A stretch of 31,327 bases of DNA, from NCBI GenBank assembly GCA_024636595.1, contig JAGXGT010000069.1, positions 1-31,327 of the forward strand, read 5' to 3'. Of the stretch, positions 15,405 to 24,963 are shown piece by piece. The stretch comes from Sphingomonadales bacterium (lineage in GTDB: Bacteria; Pseudomonadota; Alphaproteobacteria; Sphingomonadales; Sphingomonadaceae). Numbering within the stretch: position 1 is the stretch's first letter; the number at the start of each line of letters is the position of its first letter. Both the position numbers and the translations under genes were made by a program. Under the pieces are notes generated by a model. It saw nothing but the letters and a program-made list of their open reading frames with translations, was not told the origin of the DNA and searched no databases.

Positions 15405-18400
15405 ATGAACCTTCGTAATATTTCCGCCTGGAGCACGCGTAATCCCGTAGTGCCGCTGGTCCTGTTTGCAGGACTGTTGTTTGCTGGCTTGCTGAGCTTT
15501 AACCGGATGGACGTCGTCAACAACCCGGATGTCGAGTTTCCGGCCGTCTCCGTGACGATTGCACAGCCGGGAGCTGCCCCAACGGAAATTGAAAATCAGA
15601 TTACCCAGAGGGTCGAAGCGGCAGTGCGGTCGATCAGCGGCGTCAAGAATATCAGCTCGACGGCAAGCGAAGGTAGCAGTCGCACCTTTGTCGAGTTTGA
15701 AATTGGTGAAGATGTTAACGACAGCGTCAATGAAGTGAAAAATTCGGTTGATCAGATTCGCGGGTCATTGCCGGAAGGCATTTTGGAACCGCAAGTCTCC
15801 AAAGTCGATGCTGTGGGTGGCCCGATCGGCTATTTTGCGGTCAAGGCCGACGATATGACGGTCGAACAGCTCAGCTGGTTTGTCGATGACACGGTGGCCA
15901 AGCGGTTGCTGACCGTCAACGGCATGGCGGAAGTAGATCGTTTCGGTGGGGTGGACCGCGAAATCCGCGTCATCCTGAAGCCCGACCGGATGCAGGCACT
16001 GGGCGTTACCGCCACTCAGATCAACAACGCGCTGCGTCAGGTTAACATCAATGCTGCGGGGGGACGCGCCGAAGTGGGCGGCACCCGCCAATCGGTTCGT
16101 GTATTGGGCAATGCCAGTGATGCATATGAGCTGTCGCAGACCCAAATATCCTTGCGCAACGGGGAAACGATAAAGCTGAGCGATGTCGCCGAAGTGAATG
16201 ATTCCTTTGGCGAACGCAGTTCGATTTCCAAGGTCAAAGGCGTTGAGGTTGTCAACTTCTCGATGACGCGGGCGCGCGGTGCTTCCGATGTGACAGTCTA
16301 TGACGAAGCGAGGGGACTCATGGACAAGATCGAAGCGGAAAATGAGGGGGTCGAATTCATTCCGCTCGGAACCAGTGTCGAATATACCCGGTCACAATAT
16401 AAAAGCTCTATGCTGGCGATGATCGAAGGTGCGATATTGGCGGTTGTGGTTGTCTTCATCTTCCTGCGCGACTGGCGGGCCACGGTTATCTCCGCGATAG
16501 CGATTCCGCTCTCCGCTATTCCGACGTTCTGGTTCATGGACCTGCTCGGGTTCAATCTTAATTTTCTTTCCCTGCTTGCTCTCGGACTGGTGGCCGGCGT
16601 CCTTGTCGATGATGCCATCGTCGAGATCGAGAATATCGTGCGCCATATGCGCATGGGGAAAACCGCCTATCAGGCTTCTATTGATGCCGCTGACGAAATC
16701 GGGCTCGCCGTTGTCGCCACCTCCTTCTGCATCGTCGCCGTTTTCCTGCCGGTAGGGCTAATGCCCGGCATTTCCGGCCAGTTTTTCAAGAATTTTGGCA
16801 TAACCGTCGTTGTTTCGGTGCTGATGAGCCTAGCCGTCGCGCGGATGATCACGCCGATGATTGCAGCCTATTTCCTCAAGGCCAAAGGCCATGCGGAGCA
16901 TGGCGAAGGTGTCTGGATGGATCGCTATATGCAGTTGCTGCAATGGGTGTTGGACCGCTCGCAGTCTGATCGCATTCGGGAGACGCTAGTCCCGGCCAAG
17001 GCCGCATGGTGGCAATATCTGATCGGCTTCCTGCTATTTACGTCGATTGTGGCTACATTCGTAGGCGTAGCATGGATGGCCGGGTTCATGATCAACGGCC
17101 TGCTTATCACCCTGATCCCCAGCGAATTCCTTCGCGCGATATTGAGCCTGATTTCCGGGATAACGGCCGGTTTCTTCGCTGCATGGCTGCTGGTTGCAGT
17201 GATCAGCCGGGTCGTTGGGGCCGTCGACGGCCGTTTTGCTCTTTGGTACGCTTATCGATCGGGCCGATTTCGCGCCCGCGGCTATGACCACCGGATATGG
17301 ATGATGGGCCTCGGCCTGATCGCCTTTGGCCTCACCGTGATATTGTTCGCGATCACGCCAGCCCAGTTCCAGCCGACGATCAACGAGGATAACAGCCGCA
17401 TCCAGATTGAGGTGGTGCCGTGCACGTCATTGGAGCAGACCGAGAAAATCGCGGATCGCGTGTCGGATCTCATGTATGCGCAACCTGAAGTTGAACGCGC
17501 GCTAACGCGCGTCCGGGAAACCAACGCAACGGTTTTTGTGTCCCTGAAAGAGGATCGCGACAAAACATCGATCGAATTTGAACGCGGTCTATTGCCCGAA
17601 CTGCAGAAAATTCCGGACGCCCGGATTTCGTTCCAGTCACAAAGCGGCGGCGGCGGAACCGGACGTGATATATCAATCATGCTGACCGGTTCCGACCCCG
17701 TTCTGCTTGAATCGACCGCTGCCAAGTTGGTTGAACAGATGAAAGGGATTGACCTGGTCCGGGCGCCGCGAATCGATGCGGACCTCAGTCGCCCGGAGAT
17801 CATCATCACTCCTTATATGAATCTGGCATCGCAGCTAGGCGTAACAACCGCATCGCTCAGCCAGACAATCCGGATCGCTACCCTTGGCGAGATTGATCAA
17901 AACGCTGCCAAATTCTCTCTCGCTGATCGACAAATTCCGATCCGTGTGATGTTGCCGCTCGAATCGCGGACCGATCTCACGACAATCGAAAACCTGCCGA
18001 TCCCTATCGCTACCGGCGGTACTGTGCCGTTGAGCCGGGTGGCGTCGGTGAGCTTCGGCTCCGGCCCCACCTCGATCCAGCGCTACAATCAGAACCGGCG
18101 GACATTTGTCGGAGCCGATTTGGCACCGGATGTCATCAAGGGCGAGGCGATGGAGAAAATCTACGCCCTGCCGATTATGAAGGACCTGCCGACCGGAGTT
18201 TCGAACGAAGCGTTCGGCGAAGATGAATGGCAACAGGAACTGGCCGTCAATTTCGTGATCGCGCTGATTGCCGGCATTTTGCTGGTGTTTGCGACCCTCG
18301 TCTTGCTCTACAAACGAGTGATGTCGCCTCTGGTCAATATGGGGTCTCTGGCCTTGGCACCGCTCGGCGGAATATTTTTGGTATGGGTCTGGGGTCAGTC

Positions 18401-18830
18401 GCTCTCCATGCCAGTGCTGATCGGGGTGCTTATGCTGCTTGGCATCGTCAGTAAGAACTCGATCCTGCTGATCGACTTTGCGATCGAGGAAATGAAAAAG
18501 GGCGTGCCGAAATTTGAGGCGATCATGGATGCGGGACACAAGCGCGCCCAGCCGATCGTCATGACAACGGTTGCGATGACCGCGGGCATGGTGCCGACCG
18601 CGCTGTCCCTCTCTGGTGATGGTGCTTGGCGCGCGCCCATGGGAATCGTCGTGATTGGAGGGCTGATCGTATCGACGATATTGACCCTGGTGATCGTCCC
18701 GGCAGGATTCAGCCTTGCAGACGGATTTGAACGCCGCTCCGGGCCTTGGTTGCGCAACAAGCTGTTGACCTACAAGACCGGCGATGACCGCCACGATCGG
18801 CCCGACGCAGAAGTCCAGCCCGCCGAGTGA
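15405..18830 (+). CDS. RND efflux permease (HAE1/AcrB-type) with an internal hydrophobic insert
   Basis: A 1141-residue proton-driven transporter of hydrophobic or amphipathic compounds, or similar substrates, in the inner membrane. The duplicated layout is clear: a porter domain after TM1, the TM4 proton-relay aspartates in V-L-V-D-D-A-I-V-E-I-E-N (D407/D408 in AcrB), and the TM10 lysine in G-I-V-S-K-N-S-I-L-L-I-D-F. HAE1 proteins are usually near 1040 residues. The excess sits between TM6 and TM7 at about residues 505-628, where two extra strongly hydrophobic stretches (about 538-570 and 577-604) precede the normal TM7 that begins near D628. The start is ATG 15405 with GAGG upstream; a TTG directly before it is not needed. 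The stop overlaps the start of the DUF445 gene. Confidence 0.94.
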   Translation: MNLRNISAWSTRNPVVPLVLFAGLLFAGLLSFNRMDVVNNPDVEFPAVSVTIAQPGAAPTEIENQITQRVEAAVRSISGVKNISSTASEGSSRTFVEFEIGEDVNDSVNEVKNSVDQIRGSLPEGILEPQVSKVDAVGGPIGYFAVKADDMTVEQLSWFVDDTVAKRLLTVNGMAEVDRFGGVDREIRVILKPDRMQALGVTATQINNALRQVNINAAGGRAEVGGTRQSVRVLGNASDAYELSQTQISLRNGETIKLSDVAEVNDSFGERSSISKVKGVEVVNFSMTRARGASDVTVYDEARGLMDKIEAENEGVEFIPLGTSVEYTRSQYKSSMLAMIEGAILAVVVVFIFLRDWRATVISAIAIPLSAIPTFWFMDLLGFNLNFLSLLALGLVAGVLVDDAIVEIENIVRHMRMGKTAYQASIDAADEIGLAVVATSFCIVAVFLPVGLMPGISGQFFKNFGITVVVSVLMSLAVARMITPMIAAYFLKAKGHAEHGEGVWMDRYMQLLQWVLDRSQSDRIRETLVPAKAAWWQYLIGFLLFTSIVATFVGVAWMAGFMINGLLITLIPSEFLRAILSLISGITAGFFAAWLLVAVISRVVGAVDGRFALWYAYRSGRFRARGYDHRIWMMGLGLIAFGLTVILFAITPAQFQPTINEDNSRIQIEVVPCTSLEQTEKIADRVSDLMYAQPEVERALTRVRETNATVFVSLKEDRDKTSIEFERGLLPELQKIPDARISFQSQSGGGGTGRDISIMLTGSDPVLLESTAAKLVEQMKGIDLVRAPRIDADLSRPEIIITPYMNLASQLGVTTASLSQTIRIATLGEIDQNAAKFSLADRQIPIRVMLPLESRTDLTTIENLPIPIATGGTVPLSRVASVSFGSGPTSIQRYNQNRRTFVGADLAPDVIKGEAMEKIYALPIMKDLPTGVSNEAFGEDEWQQELAVNFVIALIAGILLVFATLVLLYKRVMSPLVNMGSLALAPLGGIFLVWVWGQSLSMPVLIGVLMLLGIVSKNSILLIDFAIEEMKKGVPKFEAIMDAGHKRAQPIVMTTVAMTAGMVPTALSLSGDGAWRAPMGIVVIGGLIVSTILTLVIVPAGFSLADGFERRSGPWLRNKLLTYKTGDDRHDRPDAEVQPAE

Positions 18831-20095
18831 GGCCGATATCGTCAAAGATGGGTGGTCGCAGCGCGGCAACCAACAATGCTGGTCAGGACATGAAAATCAT
18901 CGCCACCGGTATGCTGGTGGTCATGGCTATCATCTACATCGCTTCGAAAAGCTATGAAGCGGTGCATCCGGCGCTCGGGTTTGTCCGCGCCTTTGCCGAG
19001 GCTGCCATGGTTGGCGGGCTAGCCGACTGGTTTGCCGTTACCGCACTCTTCCGTCACCCGATGGGCCTCCCGATCCCGCATACGGCGATCATCCCGCGCA
19101 ACAAGGACCGGATCGGCGATACGCTGGCCAATTTCCTCAAGGATAATTTCCTGATTTCACGACTGGTCGCCCAGCGTATGCGCCATGTAGACTTGGCCAG
19201 TGGCATTGGTCGCTTTCTGCAATCGCCAAGTGGTGGCGAAGGGCGGCTCAAATTCGGCGCTTCGCGACTGTTGGGCGACGCCATTGCCTCGCTAGACAAG
19301 GACCGCCTCGGCACCATGTTCAAGGGCGCCGTCAAGAAACAGGCTGTTGGTCTCGACATAGCGACACCAATGGGACAGATACTGGAAGCGGTCATGGCTG
19401 AAAATCGTCATGGCCCGCTAATCGATTCTACCATACGCTGGGCCTACCGAACGCTCGACACCAATGAAACGGTGATCCGCAACATCGTGACAGACCGCGC
19501 CAATGCAGTGATGCGCTGGACGGGCCTTGACGACCGGGTCGCCAATGAGGTGCTTGACGGTCTCTACAAACTGCTCGCCGACATGGCGGCCGATCCTCGT
19601 CATCCCGTCCGTGCGAAAACCGAAGAGAGCCTTGAGCAACTGGCCTCTGAACTGCGGCATGATCCGGATCTTCGCCAAAAGGTGAACGAATGGAAACTCG
19701 AGATGATCGAGAATCCGGCAATCGCATCGTGGCTTGACGGTATCTGGGAGCAGGGCCGCGAAGCCTTGTTACGGGCCGCTCGTGATCCCGATGCTGCGCT
19801 GGCCGGTCAGTTCGGAGACGCGCTGATCCAGCTGGGCGTCAGTCTTCAGCAGGACGAGCAACTCAATCGGCAAATCAACCGGTTCGGCCGTCGCGCGGTC
19901 ATCGGTGTCGTCGACAGCTATGGCGACAATATCGTCAAGCTCGTGTCAGAAACGATCCGCGGCTGGGATACGCAGACGATCACCGATCGGGTCGAAAATG
20001 CCGTCGGCCGCGACCTGCAATTCATTCGGGTGAACGGCACTTTGGTCGGCGGACTTGTTGGCCTATGCCTTCATCTGCTCGGCTACTGGATCTAG
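18827..20095 (+). CDS. DUF445 family membrane-associated protein
   Basis: A 422-residue protein of the DUF445 family. The N-terminal hydrophobic segment (about residues 22-40) is followed by the hallmark F-A-E-A-A-M-V-G-G-L-A-D-W-F-A-V-T-A-L-F and H-P-x-G-L-P-I-P-H-T-A-I-I-P-R-N-K-D-R-I-G. A long, mostly helical soluble part follows, and a second hydrophobic segment closes the protein (about 402-421), so both ends may sit in the membrane. The function is unknown. I take GTG 18827, which overlaps the RND stop as GTGA, but ATG 18848 or 18890 are possible because no strong ribosome binding site marks any of them. Co-translation with the pump suggests shared expression, not necessarily shared function. 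Its TAG lies in a CTAG shared with the stop of the convergent dehydrogenase gene. Confidence 0.88.
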   Translation: MRPISSKMGGRSAATNNAGQDMKIIATGMLVVMAIIYIASKSYEAVHPALGFVRAFAEAAMVGGLADWFAVTALFRHPMGLPIPHTAIIPRNKDRIGDTLANFLKDNFLISRLVAQRMRHVDLASGIGRFLQSPSGGEGRLKFGASRLLGDAIASLDKDRLGTMFKGAVKKQAVGLDIATPMGQILEAVMAENRHGPLIDSTIRWAYRTLDTNETVIRNIVTDRANAVMRWTGLDDRVANEVLDGLYKLLADMAADPRHPVRAKTEESLEQLASELRHDPDLRQKVNEWKLEMIENPAIASWLDGIWEQGREALLRAARDPDAALAGQFGDALIQLGVSLQQDEQLNRQINRFGRRAVIGVVDSYGDNIVKLVSETIRGWDTQTITDRVENAVGRDLQFIRVNGTLVGGLVGLCLHLLGYWI

Positions 20096-23000
20096 CGCGA
20101 CAGCAACAGCCGCGCCTGCCCGGCAATTTGCGCCAGCATCGCAATCGACGGCTTTGGCGTTTGCTGCGCCCGGTCCATGATCTTTCGGAATTGCGCCACG
20201 CGGTCGATATTGCGCTCAGACCAATTTTCAACAAATTGCTGCATATCTTTTCCACGGGTACGGCGCAGAAAATCGAGACGCATCTGCTGAAAATCGCGCG
20301 CCAGACCCGCGACCAGCAAACGGTCCCAGGGGTCAGATGGATTTATCCGGGTTGCGGTCATTTGCGCCCAGTCGAGACCAAGCTGGCTGCCCATATGGGT
20401 GAATGCAAGCGCCACATCCAGAGCATCAATTTCCCGGCTATGGGCCAGAAAGGCGATGCCAGCAGCGCCATCATTCATGTAGATATTGGCGATCTTGTTG
20501 GCGATTTCCGGTGTTGCTCCTGCCTCTACCAGCGATTTAACCTGCTTTGCCGCCTGCAAGCGCCCTTCTGCCGTTATCAGACTTTCGACGTTCTTGTTGA
20601 GCAAGGTCACGCCGGGCGCCAGCATCTCGACCGTATCGCCAATCCGATCATCGGACACACCGATCCGCATCAAATCTGCCATATGTGAGCGCAGCACATA
20701 AGCGAGACGATCAAACAGCACAATTCTGATATCTTCCGAAATCTCGGCCACTTCCAGCTCGCGCCATATCCGGTCGGCGTCGAACAGGCGCTCGGCCATA
20801 ACGAAAGCGCGCGCGACCTCGCCCAATGCGCAACCCTCTTCCTCGGCCAACTCAAACGGATCGATCAGACCCAGACGGTTGATCATGCGGTTGGCCAGTT
20901 TTGTGGCAATAATCTCGCGCCGCAATTGATGGTTGAGAATGGCTGCTTCATGGCCTTTCTGCATCGCGACCGGAAACGCGTGCAGCAAATCGCTATCCAG
21001 GCCGGGATCGTCTCCCAGATCACTATTTTCTATGGCGTCCTGCAATACCAGCTTGGCGGTAGAGATCAGCACAGCCAGTTCCGGGCGGTATAATCCCCGA
21101 CTTTCCTGACCACGCCGGATAAGGTCTTCATTGCTGGCCAGTCCCTCCACTGCCCGGTTCAACTGGCCTTGTTCTTCAAATTGTTCGATCAGGCGGACAT
21201 AGGACGGCAGCGATTTCGGACCACCCATTTCGGCGATCGAGAGACCCAGTGCCTGCAGCCTATTGTCTTCCAGAACCAGGGCGCCGACCTCATCCGTCAT
21301 CGATTCGAGCAGCATGTTTCTTGCGTCTAGCTCCAGATTTCCGTTGGCCATTTCGGCATTGAGTGCAATCTTGATATTGACTTCATTGTCCGAGCAATCG
21401 ACCCCGGCACTATTGTCGATAAAGTCGGTATTGATCCGGCCACCTTTTGCCGCGAAGGCGATCCGTGCCGCTTGGGTAATACCCAGATTGGCACCTTCAC
21501 CGATAACCTTCACGCGCAGTTGCTCGCCATTGACCCGAATCTTGTCATTGGCCGGGTCGCCTACCTCGATATGATTCTCGGACGCGGCCTTCACATAGGT
21601 GCCGATTCCGCCAAACCACAGCAGATCGGCGTTACAGGCCAGTATCGCGGTCATCAGTTTTGTCGGCGTGGTCTCGGCATCATCCGGCAAATCAAGCATC
21701 GCGGCAATCTGCTGCGAGATTTGAATCGTCTTCGAACTGCGCGAAAATACGCCGCCGCCCTTTGAGATCAATGTTTTATCATAATCCTCCCAACTGGAAC
21801 GCGGCAAATCAAATAGTCTTTTGCGTTCGATCCAGCTTTTTGCTGCGTCGGGATCAGGATCAATAAAGATATGCCGGTGATCGAAGGCGGCCACGATTTT
21901 CAGGCTCTTAGACAGCAGCATGCCATTGCCAAATACATCACCGGACATGTCGCCGACACCAACGACCCTGATCGGCGCGGTCTGCACATCGACGCCTGAT
22001 TCCGCAAAATGACGCTGCACCGATACCCATGCACCACGGGCCGTGATCCCCATGGCCTTGTGATCGTAGCCGTTACTGCCGCCACTCGCGAATGCATCGC
22101 CCAGCCAAAAGCCACGATCGATGGCGATCTGGTTGGCAATATCGGAAAAGCTTGCTGTGCCCTTGTCCGCTGCGACAACGAAATACGGATCGTCTTCGTC
22201 GAGACGCTCCACCTTTACAGGAGGAACGACTTTACCCTCGACGATATTATCAGTCACCGACAACAGGGCGGAGATAAAGATCTTATAGGCTTCAATGCCT
22301 TCGGCCAGAAACGCATCGCGGTCATCGCCCGACGGCAGTTGCTTGGCAAAAAAGCCGCCCTTCGCACCGGTCGGAACGATCACGGCATTCTTAACCCGCT
22401 GGGCTTTCATCAGGCCCAATATTTCGGTGCGGAAATCATCCCGGCGATCCGACCAGCGCAAACCACCGCGAGCCACCGGTCCAGCCCGCAAATGGATACC
22501 TTCGACGCGCGGACTGTAAACAAATATTTCCCGCCAAGGCAGCGGGGCGGGCAGTTCGGGTATTTTGGCGCTCTCAATCTTGAAGGCCAATGCTTCACCG
22601 ACCTGATACGCGAACGCGTTGGTCCGCAATATGGACTCAATAACCGCGCGGAACAGACGCAGGATCCGATCATCATCGATTGCGTGAACGCCAACCAGAG
22701 CCGCGTCCACATCCTGTATGGCCTCGACCGCTTCGTTAGAGCGATCTCCGCCGAAATCCGGATCATGCAGGGCGCGGAAAAGCCTGATCATCGCACCCGT
22801 AACATCCGGCGCCTCGGCTAATGCGTCGACGACGGTTGCTAGCCCATAGCTAAGGCCAGTCTGCCGCAAATAGCGGAACCAGGCGCGCATCCACACCGTC
22901 GACCGGGCGTCGATGCCGGCGGAAATGATAAGCTGGTTAAAGGCATCATTTTCTGCCTCCCCGTCCAGAACGCTGGTGATTGCCGCCTCGATCTCTTCCG

Positions 23001-24768
23001 AACGCGCGATTAGGTTTTCACATCGTTCATCCGACCGCAATTCCAGAAGGAAATCGTGAATATATCCCAACCGGCCATCGTCAAGCGGTGTCGGGACGGA
23101 TTCGAGCACCGTAAAACCGAAATTCTCCAGCGTCGGGACAGCGTCCGAAAGGGGCAGCGCCCCGCCCAAATGATAAATTTTTAACCGCAACAGTTGATCG
23201 GCATCGGTGGCAAGACGGTAGAGCCGGGTCGACCGCTGGCCGCCGCGCTCAAGCCGGAACAGCCGCATGATATCCTTGGCGGCTTCCAAGGCGCCATAAG
23301 TTGACTGATAGGCTGCGGGAAAGCAGTCCGCATAGCGCTGAGCCAAGACCGCAGCCCGGTTCTCCTGCCCGGCTTCCCTGAGGTTTCTTTCGACTTCCGG
23401 TTTCCACCCGCGGACCATATTCTCCAGCTCCTGATCGAGCAGATCAGGGTCCGGAATTCTGCCGTCGGGGCCCATATCGAGCGTGTAGCGCAACGACGAT
23501 ACACCGCCCTCTTCCAACGTATTGGACCAGCTCAATATTTTCGCGCCGGTTGCCGCCGTCAGCATATTTTCGACATTCTGCCGACGCTCGGTGGAAAGCT
23601 GTTCCCGCGGCAGCCAGACGAACGCAAACAAATGCCGAGCGAGCGGCGAGATCACGCTGTGCAATTTGGGACGGGGGCGATCGATCAGCGACATCGAAAT
23701 CAAAGCAAGTTTCTCAAGATCATCCTGCGCGAAAGTGATCAGAAGATCATGGGGCAGTGATGTCAGTGCATGGGTCAGGCTTTTTCCGGCATGGCCGGCA
23801 ATGGAGAACTCAAACTTGTCAAAAAGCCGCGTGAGCTGGATGCGCAATACCGGAATGTTTTCGGGCGCAGCGGCAAGCGCGGCACTGGTCCACATGCCGG
23901 AAATGATCGACAGCGCGGTAATCTTGGCTTTGTTCCTCACCGGCAGGATGATGAGATCCATCAGGACATGGCGATGCACGGTAGAAAGCTGATTGGATTT
24001 GATGATAAGCGGCGCTTTGCCACCATTTTCAAACCATTCAAAAGCCCGTCGCCGGCTTTCTTCGGAAAGGATCGGCTGCGACCGCATCCGCGCGATGCCG
24101 AGTTCTTGTGTCCGCTCGCCCTTGGCATCGACCGTTTCATGGCCGAGCAAGGTGAGGTTGCGATCGAGGAACCAGCGAAGCAAGGTCGCGCCTTCTCCTG
24201 CTGGCAATGCATCGGCATTTTCCCCCAACACGATCTGCAATTTCAACCAGTCCGCAACGGCCGCCGCCACATCTTTGAGATTTGCGCGCAGCGCTTTGAC
24301 CAGTTCTCGGCGAACACGGGCATCTGTCCGTTCGAGCTCGATATAGATTACAGATTCGCGTTTCTCACCGTCAGCTGTCTGCTCGACAAACTCGATCAGC
24401 TGCCCATCCGCATCGCGGCGCACGGCGACAACCGGGTGAATCAGTCGCTCAACGGTCAGGCCGAAACCCGCAATCGTCGCACAGACCGAATCGACCAGAA
24501 ACGGCATGTCATCATTGACAATCGCAAGGCGCAAGTGCCGGTGATTCTGATGACCGCTGACGCTTTCGAGCAAGAGATTTGCCTCGCGACCTTGCCGTTG
24601 CTCGGCGCATCGCAAGGTGAACCGCGCGGCTTCTTCACAAGCCTCTTCGTCAAAGCCGATATTTTCTCCAGGCAACGCGCTTTCTCGAAAGGCCGCTACC
24701 AGGGCTTTTTCGAGACTCTCGGATTCAACTTTGTTTCGCGTGGATTTTTGGTCGCGGTTGGCCGCCAT
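20092..24768 (-). CDS. gdhB: NAD-dependent glutamate dehydrogenase, 180-kDa class
   Basis: A 1558-residue catabolic enzyme that deaminates glutamate to 2-oxoglutarate with NAD+. This giant class is common in proteobacteria and carries long regulatory segments on both sides of the catalytic core. The core shows G-G-L-R-W-S-D-R-R-D-D-F-R-T-E, then the catalytic lysine region V-P-T-G-A-K-G-G-F-F (K about 803), and the nucleotide-binding part with G-S-N-G-Y-D-H-K and R-V-V-G-V-G-D-M-S-G-D-V-F-G-N. I choose ATG 24768, with GGGGGA four bases upstream, over an in-frame GTG at 24798. The gene symbol follows common use for this class and is not certain. The 195 bases between its start and the next gene should hold its promoter; I see no clear motif. 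Confidence 0.95.
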   Translation of the reverse strand: MAANRDQKSTRNKVESESLEKALVAAFRESALPGENIGFDEEACEEAARFTLRCAEQRQGREANLLLESVSGHQNHRHLRLAIVNDDMPFLVDSVCATIAGFGLTVERLIHPVVAVRRDADGQLIEFVEQTADGEKRESVIYIELERTDARVRRELVKALRANLKDVAAAVADWLKLQIVLGENADALPAGEGATLLRWFLDRNLTLLGHETVDAKGERTQELGIARMRSQPILSEESRRRAFEWFENGGKAPLIIKSNQLSTVHRHVLMDLIILPVRNKAKITALSIISGMWTSAALAAAPENIPVLRIQLTRLFDKFEFSIAGHAGKSLTHALTSLPHDLLITFAQDDLEKLALISMSLIDRPRPKLHSVISPLARHLFAFVWLPREQLSTERRQNVENMLTAATGAKILSWSNTLEEGGVSSLRYTLDMGPDGRIPDPDLLDQELENMVRGWKPEVERNLREAGQENRAAVLAQRYADCFPAAYQSTYGALEAAKDIMRLFRLERGGQRSTRLYRLATDADQLLRLKIYHLGGALPLSDAVPTLENFGFTVLESVPTPLDDGRLGYIHDFLLELRSDERCENLIARSEEIEAAITSVLDGEAENDAFNQLIISAGIDARSTVWMRAWFRYLRQTGLSYGLATVVDALAEAPDVTGAMIRLFRALHDPDFGGDRSNEAVEAIQDVDAALVGVHAIDDDRILRLFRAVIESILRTNAFAYQVGEALAFKIESAKIPELPAPLPWREIFVYSPRVEGIHLRAGPVARGGLRWSDRRDDFRTEILGLMKAQRVKNAVIVPTGAKGGFFAKQLPSGDDRDAFLAEGIEAYKIFISALLSVTDNIVEGKVVPPVKVERLDEDDPYFVVAADKGTASFSDIANQIAIDRGFWLGDAFASGGSNGYDHKAMGITARGAWVSVQRHFAESGVDVQTAPIRVVGVGDMSGDVFGNGMLLSKSLKIVAAFDHRHIFIDPDPDAAKSWIERKRLFDLPRSSWEDYDKTLISKGGGVFSRSSKTIQISQQIAAMLDLPDDAETTPTKLMTAILACNADLLWFGGIGTYVKAASENHIEVGDPANDKIRVNGEQLRVKVIGEGANLGITQAARIAFAAKGGRINTDFIDNSAGVDCSDNEVNIKIALNAEMANGNLELDARNMLLESMTDEVGALVLEDNRLQALGLSIAEMGGPKSLPSYVRLIEQFEEQGQLNRAVEGLASNEDLIRRGQESRGLYRPELAVLISTAKLVLQDAIENSDLGDDPGLDSDLLHAFPVAMQKGHEAAILNHQLRREIIATKLANRMINRLGLIDPFELAEEEGCALGEVARAFVMAERLFDADRIWRELEVAEISEDIRIVLFDRLAYVLRSHMADLMRIGVSDDRIGDTVEMLAPGVTLLNKNVESLITAEGRLQAAKQVKSLVEAGATPEIANKIANIYMNDGAAGIAFLAHSREIDALDVALAFTHMGSQLGLDWAQMTATRINPSDPWDRLLVAGLARDFQQMRLDFLRRTRGKDMQQFVENWSERNIDRVAQFRKIMDRAQQTPKPSIAMLAQIAGQARLLLSR

Positions 24769-24963
24769 TTTTCCCCCAAGTGGATCAAGACGAGTCACAA
24801 TCCCGTCGGCATCACAATTCTATGCGCCTATTCTAGCACACGCTCAAGAGGTTAGCCGGACCTTGCCGGGTACGCACCAATGAATATTGCAAATAGTGAT
24901 ATTTTGGTTACGCATGAAACTAGGTTTGGCGCACCGGCGAGTTTAGGCCGACTGCTGACCCAA

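Noticed and set aside
17835..18869. 344-codon minus-strand frame inside the RND permease gene
   Set aside because: Histidine- and arginine-rich antisense frame opposite a clear transporter; typical of GC-biased third positions.
23770..24855. 361-codon plus-strand frame opposite the N-terminal part of the glutamate dehydrogenase
   Set aside because: Antisense shadow; the opposite strand is a recognised enzyme with a good start site.
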